Counted from the first letter of the stretch, positions 1 through 6,558 are shown. The stretch is DNA of 19,357 bases from Clostridium sp. CAG:571 (GCA_000434015.1 HF999509.1:1-19357); one strand, 5' to 3'. Program-made: numbers and translations. The notes: generated by a model not told the origin, from the letters alone.

Positions 1-40
1 TCTAAAGGTTTATTGTTTACTTTTCAATGTACTTTTTGTT

Positions 41-69
41 GTCGTTTTTGTTTGTTAACGACGTTTTTT
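41..69 (+). terminator. Weak terminator-like hairpin
   Basis: GTCGTT (41-46) pairs with AACGAC (57-62) across a 10-base loop and is followed by a run of six T (64-69). The stem is short, so this could be chance in T-rich DNA. If real, it would end a plus-strand transcript entering from the left. Confidence 0.3.
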
Positions 70-227
70 ATTGTACTATTTTTTTATGTTTTTGTCAATA
101 TATTTTTTATATTTTTTTGAACTTTTTTGTCGAATTTTAAAGTGCAAAATAATAAACTAGTAATTAATTGTTTTTTCATATAGATGTATAATATTTTTAC
201 TAATTTATATAAAAAACATATATAATT

Positions 228-256
228 TTGTCTCTTGCTTAGTACTTTGTTATAAT
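228..256 (+). promoter_or_regulatory. Candidate SigA-type promoter with no gene behind it
   Basis: TTGTCT at 228-233 is followed after exactly 17 bases by a perfect TATAAT at 251-256. No plus-strand coding frame follows; the first ATG (264) gives a four-codon frame. A hairpin with a T-rich 3' side lies 21 bases downstream. The pair could drive a small RNA or be a chance match in AT-rich sequence. Confidence 0.35.
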
Positions 257-276
257 ACCATGATAAGTATTTAATG

Positions 277-315
277 TCAATAGTTTTTTAAAAGTTTTTT
301 AACTTTTTTTATTGA
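277..315 (+). other. Hairpin, possible end of a small transcript
   Basis: AAAAGTT (290-296) pairs with AACTTTT (301-307) over a TTTT loop. An outer helix pairs TCAATA (277-282) with TATTGA (310-315), and more T residues follow. It lies just downstream of the promoter-like pair at 228-256. The arms are almost pure A/T, so significance is low. Confidence 0.25.
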
Positions 316-484
316 TTTTTATTGCTATTTTGTTTGCAATTTCTATCACTCTGTTGACGATATTTATCTTACTACTTTTTTTATAAAAAATCAATAGTTT
401 TTTATAATTTTTTTATATTTTTTTGTTATTTTTTTATTTCTTACTATTATATGTATATTCTTTTGTTTATATTACTTATTTTTA

Positions 485-719
485 TCAAATTTCTACTAAA
501 ATAACATCATCACCTATGCATTTTATATTCTGCCACTGTATTACAATATCATTACTTCCTGTAAACATATTTAATATTTTATTATTTCCAGGTACTATAA
601 TCGAAGTAATCCTTCCTGATTCCAAGTCTGCACAAACGTCTTGCACATATCCGCAATCTTCTTCCATCAATTATATTAATAACTTCTTTATGTTTAAAAT
701 CTAACCCCTTTTGTCCCAT
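485..719 (-). CDS. ylmC: YlmC/YmxH family PRC-barrel protein, reading frame interrupted at CGG-A
   Basis: This is a small sporulation-associated protein of the YlmC/YmxH family. In Bacillus subtilis ylmC also lies just downstream of sigG; the biochemical role is not established. Read from ATG 719, residues 1-22 end in the family motif DGRRL, then an in-frame CGG codon (653-651) breaks the frame. Skipping its C gives L-G-Y-V-Q-D-V and a full product of 77 residues ending near DDVILVEI at TGA 487-485, a normal family length. Without the shift, translation would enter an unrelated frame. The start is uncertain because no clear Shine-Dalgarno sequence precedes ATG 719. The same CGG-A break occurs in ftsZ and spoIIGA. 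The family call is firm; whether the break is real, programmed or a sequencing error is open. Confidence 0.75.
650..653 (-). other. In-frame CGG-A at the ylmC +1 frameshift site
   Basis: On the coding strand the frame reads TTG CGG ATA. The family sequence requires TTG, skip C, GGA TAT (Leu-Gly-Tyr). CGG is codon 23 from ATG 719. One extra base, G653 on the plus strand, accounts for the break. Confidence 0.6.
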
Positions 720-792
720 TTTGTTTATATAACCAATCTTATAGAAACAATTATCTATTTAATTGATTAGCTCCTTTCTTTCTAATCTTTGG

Positions 793-814
793 TATATCAA
801 TATATATTGATATA
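793..814. repeat. Perfect 22-bp palindrome between sigG and ylmC
   Basis: Bases 793-814 equal their own reverse complement (half-site TATATCAATAT). The flanks allow about two more pairs. The palindrome sits 74 to 95 bases upstream of the ylmC start and beyond the sigG terminator. It could be a dimeric-regulator operator or an RNA hairpin. The all-AT core apart from one C/G pair weakens the case. Confidence 0.45.
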
Positions 815-861
815 TCATCTTCTCTTTATTATAGTATATTATGAATAACCAAAAAGTTTCC

Positions 862-909
862 AATAAAAATAAATAGAATCACAAAATTGTAATTCTATTT
901 GTTTTTATT
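862..909 (-). terminator. Rho-independent terminator overlapping the end of sigG
   Basis: AATAAAAATAAATAGAAT (862-879) pairs with ATTCTATTTGTTTTTATT (892-909): 18 bp with one G-T wobble and a 12-base loop. On the minus strand the 3' arm is T-rich and is followed by a further T-containing run. The stem includes the sigG stop codon, so sigG mRNA would end almost at the stop and ylmC would need its own promoter. Confidence 0.6.
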
Positions 910-1678
910 TATACATTCTTTTTATATGATTAATTGCACTTTTTTCTAATCTAGATACCTGAGCTTGTGATATTCCTATTTCATCTGCAACTTCCATTTG
1001 TGTTCTGCCTTCAAAAAATCTCTTACTCACAATCATTTTTTCTTTATCATTTAATTTTTTCATTGCTTCAGAAACAGTAATGCTTTCGGCCCAATATTCA
1101 TCTGTATTTTTTTTATCTTTTACTTGATCCATTACATATAAATTTTCACTTCCATCACCATATACTGGCTCTTGCAATGATACTGGTTCTTGTATAGCAT
1201 CTAAACTAAAAGCTATTTCTTCTTTATCTATATTTAGTTCTTTAGCGATTTCTTCTATAGTAGGTTCTTTTTGTGTTTCTTTCATTATTTTTTCTTTAAC
1301 GCTTAAAGCTTTATATGCTAAATCTCTTACTGATCTGCTCACTCTTATAGGATTATTATCTCTCAAATATCTTCTAATTTCTCCTATAATCATCGGAACT
1401 GCATACGTACTAAACTGAACATTTTGTGATAAATCAAAATTATCTATTGACTTTATTAATCCAACACATCCAACTTGGAATAAATCATCTAAATTTTCTC
1501 CTCTACCATAAAATCTTTTTATTACACTCAATACCAGCCTTAAATTACCATTTACAAATTTATCTCTAGCTTCTTCATCTCCATTTTTTATTTTTATAAG
1601 TAATTCTTGTTTTTCATTATTTGACAGAACAGGTAGTTTAGCAGTATTAACAGATGCAATCTCTACTTTCTTAATCAA
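905..1678 (-). CDS. sigG: RNA polymerase sigma-G factor, late forespore
   Basis: This 257-residue SigG directs RNA polymerase to late forespore genes during sporulation. The N-terminal block VNTAKLPVLSNNE is typical of SigG. Sigma-70 region 2 follows (FVNGNLRLVLSVIKRFYGRG, then LDDLFQVGCVGLIKSIDNFD and the promoter-opening region FSTYAVPMIIGEIRRYLRDN). Region 3 lies around residues 110-190, and region 4 ends in the helix-turn-helix MEVADEIGISQAQVSRLEKS. Length is normal. The start is TTG 1678, six bases after GGAGGT, with no better ATG nearby. The gene lies 58 bases after sigE. Its ribosome binding site is buried in a hairpin, and a SigF/SigG-like promoter sits in the gap. It is probably read both by readthrough from sigE and from its own promoter. 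Confidence 0.95.
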   Translation of the reverse strand: MIKKVEIASVNTAKLPVLSNNEKQELLIKIKNGDEEARDKFVNGNLRLVLSVIKRFYGRGENLDDLFQVGCVGLIKSIDNFDLSQNVQFSTYAVPMIIGEIRRYLRDNNPIRVSRSVRDLAYKALSVKEKIMKETQKEPTIEEIAKELNIDKEEIAFSLDAIQEPVSLQEPVYGDGSENLYVMDQVKDKKNTDEYWAESITVSEAMKKLNDKEKMIVSKRFFEGRTQMEVADEIGISQAQVSRLEKSAINHIKRMYK

Positions 1679-1680
1679 AT

Positions 1681-1732
1681 AAATACCTCCTTTGGTTCAT
1701 AATTAATATAATTATTTCCAAAGAAGGTATTT
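1681..1732 (-). promoter_or_regulatory. Hairpin hiding the sigG ribosome binding site
   Basis: In the minus-strand RNA, AAATACCTTCTTTGG (1732-1718) pairs with CCAAAGGAGGTATTT (1695-1681): 15 bp, one of them G-U, with a 22-base loop. The 3' arm contains the whole GGAGGT of sigG, and the TTG start follows immediately. mRNA reading through from sigE would therefore fold and block translation. mRNA starting from the local promoter, near 1703, would lack the 5' arm and stay open. Confidence 0.65.
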
Positions 1733-1738
1733 TTATTC
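1710..1738 (-). promoter_or_regulatory. Candidate SigF/SigG promoter of sigG
   Basis: GGAAATAATT (1719-1710) fits the SigF -10 pattern GGNRANAMTW fully. GAATA (1738-1734) resembles the SigF/SigG -35 but lies 14 bases away, one less than the usual 15. In B. subtilis sigG has a SigF-dependent promoter in the corresponding gap. The expected start point, about 1703, falls in the hairpin loop. Confidence 0.45.
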
Positions 1739-2468
1739 ACCCAGTTTTACTCATTATATCTTTTTTCATTTTTACTATTATTTTCTTTTCTAATCTAGAA
1801 ATATAACTCTGTGATATTCCTAACATGTCTGCAACTTCTTTTTGAGTTTTTTCCTTTCCACTTATAAAACCAAATCGTAATTCCATTATATTTCTTTCTC
1901 TATTACTCAGTTTTTTTATAGAAGCTTTTAATAAAGTTTTATCAACTTCTTCCTCAATTCTTCTAGAAGTAACATCAGAATCAGTTCCTAATATATCAGA
2001 AAGCAGAAGTTCATTACCATCTCCGTCTTGATTTAATGGTTCATCGATTGAAATTTCACCTTTTATTTTATTGCTTCTTCTTAAATACATTAATATCTCA
2101 TTTTCTATACATCTAGAAGCATATGTTGCTAATTTTATTTTCTTATCTGTATTAAATGTATTAATTGCTTTCATTAAGCCTATTGTTCCAATAGAAATTA
2201 AATCCTCTATTCCCACTCCTGTATTTTCAAACTTTTTAGCTATATATACCACTAATCTTAAGTTTCTCTCGACCAAAGTTTGTCTAACCATACTATCTCC
2301 CAAGCTCAATTTTTTTAAAGCTTCCTCTTCTTCTTTTTGTGATAAAGGCGGTGGCAAACTTTGACTTCCTCCAATATAATATATTGGTAATGTATTTACT
2401 CCATCTTTATTTATGTATTTCACATATAAAGTATTAATACTAGACTTTAATACTTGTAATATGTTCAT
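1737..2468 (-). CDS. sigE: RNA polymerase sigma-E precursor, early mother cell
   Basis: This is the 243-residue pro-sigma-E that controls early mother-cell gene expression after asymmetric division. The first 30 or so residues form the membrane-associated pro-sequence, removed by SpoIIGA. The processing neighbourhood YYIGGSQSLPPPLSQKEEE (from residue 30) is characteristic. Region 2 follows (ERNLRLVVYIAKKFENTG, GIEDLISIGTIGLMKAINTF, ATYASRCIENEILMYLRR), then region 4 with helix-turn-helix VADMLGISQSYISRLEKK. ATG 2468 follows AAAGGAGGG by seven bases. The start overlaps the end of spoIIGA by 29 bases, so protease and substrate are translated from one mRNA and are probably coupled. Its sequence shows no frame break. 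Confidence 0.95.
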   Translation of the reverse strand: MNILQVLKSSINTLYVKYINKDGVNTLPIYYIGGSQSLPPPLSQKEEEEALKKLSLGDSMVRQTLVERNLRLVVYIAKKFENTGVGIEDLISIGTIGLMKAINTFNTDKKIKLATYASRCIENEILMYLRRSNKIKGEISIDEPLNQDGDGNELLLSDILGTDSDVTSRRIEEEVDKTLLKASIKKLSNRERNIMELRFGFISGKEKTQKEVADMLGISQSYISRLEKKIIVKMKKDIMSKTG

Positions 2469-3373
2469 TGTTTTCCCTCCTTTCTAGTAAATTTAACCCT
2501 ACTAATGCTGTATAATTTCCATTTTTCGAAAGATGCTCATCATATATCCCAACAATAACATTATTTAATTTATTTTCTTCCTCATCATGTTGTATTATTA
2601 CTTCATCTGCTTTTATTCCTAATAACATACCATTTTGCTTTCCCAGCGACGAAAATGGTATAACTCTAAATCTAGATAAATATTTATTAGCATATAATTC
2701 ATCATTTTCTTTAGAATATTCTCCATATAAAATTTTCTTTAAATTACTTAAGATATCTTGTGGTAATACATTACTAAGTTCATATTTTTCAACTATAATC
2801 ACTGGATATCCAGAAATCGGTTCTCTTAATAAATTTCCACTATCTATCAAAGCTTTTACAATTACATGTTTGTTTTCTAATACTATTGATATTTTACAAA
2901 ACATATCTTTAGTAGACATTTTATTTTTCACTAACTTAAAAGCTATTTGTGCTATTGTAAATCCCAGTAATCCTCCGAGTATTGCTATTTTTAGTGGATA
3001 ATGTCCTACATAAACTCCGTTTTTTCATTATTATATTTTCTGGTTTTATAAAATATAATAATGAAAGTGCACACCCACCAAATAAAAATGATATTAAATA
3101 AAACATTATAAGCTCTTGAAATATCTTTTTTAAGTTCTTGGGTATAAATGCAACAAAAACCATAACTATAGATAATACTATTTTTATTATTATATTAGAA
3201 TAAAAATATGTGTCTTGCATATACACAAATGTTGCATATCCACTCCCCAGTATACTAGAAATAATAAGCAGAGTTTGTTTTAACTTTGCTTTTGTTATGT
3301 ATCCAACTGCAAATAAAATTATGTAATTCATAAAAAAATTTTCTAAAAATATAACGTCTAAATATATAGTCAA
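2440..3373 (-). CDS. spoIIGA: Sporulation sigma-E processing protease SpoIIGA, frame interrupted at CGG-A
   Basis: SpoIIGA is the membrane-embedded aspartic protease that cleaves pro-sigma-E. From TTG 3373 (GGGAG eight bases upstream) residues 1-118 hold several hydrophobic membrane segments beginning YLDVIFLENFFMNYIILFAV. The frame then meets in-frame CGG (3019-3017). Skipping its C gives GVYVGHYPLKIAILGGLLGF and joins the cytoplasmic protease half, with its DSGN motif (Asp near residue 177), LREP and YPVIIVEK. The joined product is 310 residues, close to the roughly 309 of B. subtilis. A downstream GTG at 2931 would give only the soluble half, without the membrane part. An indel in the adjacent six-A run would also repair the frame, so this site alone is less diagnostic than the ftsZ and ylmC breaks. 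Confidence 0.85.
3016..3019 (-). other. In-frame CGG-A at the spoIIGA +1 frameshift site
   Basis: The coding strand reads ATG AAA AAA CGG AGT; the continuing frame is GGA GTT TAT GTA. CGG is codon 119. The heptamer A-AAA-AAC resembles a -1 slippery site, but the shift needed is +1, so ordinary -1 slippage does not explain it. Confidence 0.55.
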
Positions 3374-3398
3374 GCTTGCTACTCCCTATTAAATGAAA

Positions 3399-3426
3399 AC
3401 TATAAAACATTTAGTTGTTTTAACAA
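3399..3426 (-). promoter_or_regulatory. Candidate SigA-type promoter of spoIIGA-sigE
   Basis: On the minus strand TTGTTA (3426-3421) and TATAGT (3404-3399) are separated by 16 bases, ending 25 bases before the spoIIGA start. The palindrome AACAATTGTT (3422-3431) overlaps the -35. I see no convincing Spo0A box (TGTCGAA), although Spo0A control is known for this operon in Bacillus. Confidence 0.35.
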
Positions 3427-3477
3427 TTGTTATTTTACATCTTATACTTTTAAAAACCTGTCATTTCTTGATGCAGA

Positions 3478-3517
3478 AAAAAAGAAATAATCTACAAATT
3501 AAGATTATTTCTTTTTT
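3478..3517 (-). terminator. Rho-independent terminator after ftsZ
   Basis: AAAAAAGAAATAATCT (3478-3493) pairs perfectly over 16 bp with AGATTATTTCTTTTTT (3502-3517) across an 8-base loop. The T-rich tail serves minus-strand transcripts. It lies 55 bases after the ftsZ stop and separates the division operon from spoIIGA. Confidence 0.75.
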
Positions 3518-3572
3518 ATTATGATATTAATTTTTTATTAACTTATTTTTATACTTTATTATTGCATATTTT

Positions 3573-4698
3573 TTATTTATTCATTCCTTTATTTTTTCTT
3601 AAGAAAGAAGGAATATCTAAATCATTTGATGAATTAGAGTTGTCTTGAGTTGTTGGTATTGAATTTATTTTCTTATCCCATGCTTTGCTAACTATTTCAC
3701 CAACAGGAACTGTATTACCCACAGTTGGTTCTTTTTCAAAACCTGTAGCAATAACAGTTATTACTATATCTTCATCTAATGTTTCATCAATTACAGCACC
3801 GAAGATAATATTTGCTTCTGGATCTACACTTCTTTGAATTAATTCAGCTGCTGTATTTACTTCATGCAATCCTAAGCTAGAACCACCAGTAATATTTATA
3901 ATTACTCCTCTAGCTCCTTCTATTGAAGTTTCTAGTAATGGACTTTGAACAGCTTGTTTTGCTGCATCTTCTGCTCTGTTCTCTCCTGAAGATCTTCCTA
4001 TACCCATATGTGCCATACCTGTATTTAGCATAATTGTTTTAACATCTGCAAAGTCTAAGTTTACAAGTCCTGGTATTGCAATTAAGTCTGATATACCTTG
4101 TACACCTTGTCTTAATACATCATCTGCCATTTTAAAAGCTTCTACTATTGATGTTTTTCTATCAATAACTTGTAATAATTTATCATTTGGAATTACAACT
4201 AATGTGTCTACTTTTCCTTTAAGGCTTTCAATTCCTCTATCTGCTTGAGATAATCTTTTCTTTCCTTCAAATGTAAATGGTTTTGTAACAACTCCTATTG
4301 TTAAAATTCCCATTTCTTTTGCACAAGCTGCAACTATTGGAGCTGCCCCAGTACCTGTTCCTCCGTCCCATTCCGGCAGTAACAAATACCATATCTGCTC
4401 CGCGTAAAGCTTCTGTAATTTCAGATTTGCTTTCTTCGGCTGCTTGAGCTCCTATATCAGGATTTGCTCCAGCTCCTAATCCTCTTGTTATTTTTTCTCC
4501 TATTTGAATTTTTGATGCTGCTTTTGATAGTAATAGAGCTTGTCTATCTGTATTTACAGCAACAAATTCAACTCCTCTTATTCCTGAATCAACCATTCTG
4601 TTAACAGCATTAGTTCCTGCTCCACCTACACCAATTACTTTAATTGTAGCTGTTCCATCTATCATGATTCCGCTTTCTTCAACGCTATCCATTATCAT
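3573..4698 (-). CDS. ftsZ: Cell division GTPase FtsZ, frame interrupted at CGG-A
   Basis: FtsZ is the tubulin-like GTPase that polymerises into the cytokinetic ring. ATG 4698 follows AGGAGG by seven bases. The N-terminal GTP-binding part is normal (VGVGGAGTNAVNRM, NTDRQAL, GADMVFVTAGMG). At codon 112 an in-frame CGG (4365-4363) breaks the frame inside the signature loop. Skipping the C restores GGGTGTGAAP exactly, and the product runs on through the T7 region to the C-terminal peptide DLDIPSFLRKNKGMNK. The total is 374 residues, a normal length. Without the shift translation stops at 4267 after 143 residues, leaving no functional GTPase. FtsZ is nearly always essential, so a full product must be made or the break is a sequencing error. 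A terminator follows at 3478-3517. Confidence 0.93.
4362..4365 (-). other. In-frame CGG-A at the ftsZ +1 frameshift site
   Basis: The coding strand reads ATG GGA CGG AGG AAC. FtsZ requires Met-Gly-Gly-Gly-Thr, obtained from GGA, skip C, GGA GGA ACA. CGG is codon 112. There is no homopolymer longer than three here, so simple homopolymer miscounting does not explain the extra base. Confidence 0.65.
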
Positions 4699-4757
4699 AA
4701 TGTTTCCTCCTATTATATATTTTTTTAAAATTAAAAACGCTTATAATCTAAATTTTT

Positions 4758-5987
4758 CTATGAATAGAAAAATTCTTTAATTCTTTCAAGTATCTTCTTA
4801 AAAAAGCTTTGTTCTGAACCAGAATCTATATTACTTGAAACATTTTTTGCAAAAGGTCTTGCTGCTATGTATCTTACTAATGCATATGCTGTTCTATAAC
4901 TTGGTCTTATTGTACTTATTAATCTTCCTGTTGATATTTTTACTGGTATATTTAAAATTATTTTTCCTGCGACATCACTTTTATTAATATTAATAATTCC
5001 TTGTCCAGTTAAAACAACATTATTAATTCTTGATTTTATTCCTTGAGCTGTAATATCTTTATTAACAATTGAAAATATTTCTTCTATTCTAGCTTCTATT
5101 ATTTCAATTAATTCTGAACTTTTTATAACTTTACTTTTAGAATCGCCTTTACAAGTATTTAAAACAATTTCATTATCATTGTCTATAAAGGATTTCATTG
5201 CTAGCCCATATTGCCTTTTTAACTTATCCGCTTCTTCTTGAGATATATCTAATACCAATGCTATATCATTAGTAATATTATCTCCTCCTAAAGGAACTGT
5301 ATTAGTATATACAAATGAATTACCTTCGAACACTCCTATATCTGTATTTCCTGCTCCCATATCTAGTATCATTATATTATCATTTAACTCATTTGTATCT
5401 AATATAAGATTTCTTTCAGCCAATGTTTCTGGTACTAACCCGTCTATTTCCATATCAGCTCTTCTAAAAATATTGCATAACTGTCTAACATAATCTTTAT
5501 CTGCTAATATTACTTGTGCTTTCATTGTGAATCCTGTGCTTAAGTTTCCTACTGGATCACTTACTATTTTCCCGTCCTCTAATATAAATTCATCAGCAAC
5601 TATATCTATTATACTTTTTCCTTCTGGTATATCTATGTCTTTTGCTTGCATTAATGCAGAAGATATATCTTTTACTGATATTCCTGCATATCTGTCTCTT
5701 GCTTCTTTATTTACACTGTTTTGTACAATTGTAGCATATTTTCCAGGTATTGTTACATATGATGAATTTATTTTTAATCCTGATTCCATTTCTGCATCTT
5801 TTACAACATTTGCAATAGCAATTGATATTGCTTCTTCATCAACTATTTTTCCTTTTTTAATAGCGCTACACTTGTGACTAGTACTGCAAATTATTTCAAT
5901 TTGATTGAAGTTATTGACTTCTCCTACAACAAGACTAACTTTAGATGTACCTATATCAATACCTACTATTATATCACCTATAGCCAA
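4758..5987 (-). CDS. ftsA: Cell division protein FtsA
   Basis: FtsA is the actin-like ATPase that anchors FtsZ filaments to the membrane and recruits later divisome proteins. It shows phosphate-1 IVGIDIGTSKVSLVVGE at the N terminus, the 1C/SHS2 insert from about residue 80 to 160, phosphate-2 ILDMGAGNTDIGVFEGN, and a late nucleotide-binding element VVLTGQGI (a GQG where GGG or GGA is usual). The amphipathic C-terminal tail FKKILERIKEFFYS serves as membrane-targeting sequence. I chose TTG 5987 (409 residues) because GGAGG lies about eight bases upstream. An ATG at 6002 would add five residues, but it places the Shine-Dalgarno inside the gene and has none of its own. Its own promoter lies at 6030-6058, and ftsZ follows after 59 bases. 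Confidence 0.93.
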   Translation of the reverse strand: MAIGDIIVGIDIGTSKVSLVVGEVNNFNQIEIICSTSHKCSAIKKGKIVDEEAISIAIANVVKDAEMESGLKINSSYVTIPGKYATIVQNSVNKEARDRYAGISVKDISSALMQAKDIDIPEGKSIIDIVADEFILEDGKIVSDPVGNLSTGFTMKAQVILADKDYVRQLCNIFRRADMEIDGLVPETLAERNLILDTNELNDNIMILDMGAGNTDIGVFEGNSFVYTNTVPLGGDNITNDIALVLDISQEEADKLKRQYGLAMKSFIDNDNEIVLNTCKGDSKSKVIKSSELIEIIEARIEEIFSIVNKDITAQGIKSRINNVVLTGQGIININKSDVAGKIILNIPVKISTGRLISTIRPSYRTAYALVRYIAARPFAKNVSSNIDSGSEQSFFKKILERIKEFFYS

Positions 5988-6029
5988 AGTTAACTCCTCC
6001 ATTTTTTACCGCATTTAAATTCTAGCCTT

Positions 6030-6058
6030 AGAATATTATATTTCCACAAAAATGTCAA
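6030..6058 (-). promoter_or_regulatory. SigA-type promoter of ftsA-ftsZ
   Basis: On the minus strand a perfect TTGACA (6058-6053) precedes TATTCT (6035-6030) by 17 bases, 42 bases before the chosen ftsA start. It lies in the 184-base gap after sbp, and four 11-bp repeats adjoin its upstream side. Confidence 0.65.
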
Positions 6059-6060
6059 TA

Positions 6061-6104
6061 GAATCTGTTATATTTCTGTAATATTTTCGTAACAGTTCTG
6101 TAAC
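6061..6104 (-). repeat. Four 11-bp tandem repeats next to the ftsA promoter
   Basis: On the minus strand the units are GTTACAGAACT, GTTACGAAAAT, ATTACAGAAAT and ATAACAGATTC (6104 down to 6061). The rough consensus is GTTACAGAAAT. The period of 11 bases is about one helical turn, and the last unit ends two bases before the -35. This suggests a row of same-face binding sites for an unidentified regulator, or phased curvature. Confidence 0.6.
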
Positions 6105-6171
6105 AATGTCGCTTTTTGTATTCTAATGCCATTTTATATATATTTTTGTCTTTATATTTTTAGCACATTTT

Positions 6172-6558
6172 TTAAACTTTATCAATAGTTTTTGCCTTAC
6201 TTTTTTTCTTTTCTTTTTTTTCTACCAATTTTTCTATATAATATCTTCTTATAAATCCAAGATTATTAAACATCCTTCCTACAAATACAAAAATAGCTGC
6301 TAAATATATATCTACATTTAATTTTTCACCTAAATATGTTAATAACATTGCTAAAATTGCATTTCCAAAAAATCCTGAAACAAATATTTTCATATCAAAA
6401 CTCTTTTTTATTATTGATGATATTCCTCCAAATACTGTATCTAAAGCTGCCATTATTCCTATAGCTAAATAACCTGAATATGTATATGGTATTATAGGAG
6501 CATATATTCCTATTATAGCACCTAAAATACATCCAATAACAATTGCAATAATAATCAT
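6172..6558 (-). CDS. sbp: Small basic membrane protein Sbp (DUF1290)
   Basis: This 128-residue protein of the Sbp/DUF1290 family is encoded beside DUF881 genes and ftsA in many Bacillota; its molecular role is not known. Four or so hydrophobic segments are visible: residues 1-22, 27-45 around LAIGIMAALDTVFGGISS, 58-77, and 83-100. It ends in a lysine-rich tail (VEKKEKKKSKAKTIDKV) that makes it basic. ATG 6558 lies one base after the stop of the upstream DUF881 gene, and its Shine-Dalgarno GGAGAAGAG sits inside that gene, so translation is probably coupled. No terminator is evident after it, so transcripts may read on into ftsA. Confidence 0.88.
   Translation of the reverse strand: MIIIAIVIGCILGAIIGIYAPIIPYTYSGYLAIGIMAALDTVFGGISSIIKKSFDMKIFVSGFFGNAILAMLLTYLGEKLNVDIYLAAIFVFVGRMFNNLGFIRRYYIEKLVEKKEKKKSKAKTIDKV

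Larger units (their letters stand above)
1..484. other. AT-rich stretch with no supported gene
   Basis: This stretch beyond the end of ylmC is extremely T-rich on the plus strand, with many runs of 5 to 7 T. No open frame looks like a protein. A plus-strand frame starting at 423 is antisense to ylmC and has only low-complexity, hydrophobic composition. The stretch holds a weak hairpin plus T-run (41-69), a promoter-like pair (228-256), a hairpin (277-315), and two copies of a 14-base direct repeat, TCAATAGTTTTTTA, at 277-290 and 391-404. I see no tRNA, CRISPR or insertion sequence. Confidence 0.7.

Noticed and set aside
1..484. CRISPR array or tRNA in the left non-coding stretch
   Set aside because: No regularly spaced repeat with spacers and no cloverleaf; only T-runs and one 14-base repeat pair.
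423..704. Plus-strand open frame of 93 codons
   Set aside because: Antisense to ylmC, whose minus-strand product matches the YlmC/YmxH family over its whole length once the CGG break is bridged.
2936..3025. Classical -1 programmed frameshifting at A-AAA-AAC in spoIIGA
   Set aside because: The downstream frame requires +1, not -1, and the other two breaks have no such heptamer.
4371..4401. Other CGGA tetramers in ftsZ as further frameshift sites
   Set aside because: Here CGG is out of frame (GCC GGA and CGC GGA) and the protein reads normally as TAGM and LRGAD.
5988..6002. ATG start for ftsA
   Set aside because: No Shine-Dalgarno precedes it, whereas GGAGG precedes TTG 5987 at a fitting distance. 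The difference is only five residues, so this is a preference, not a proof.
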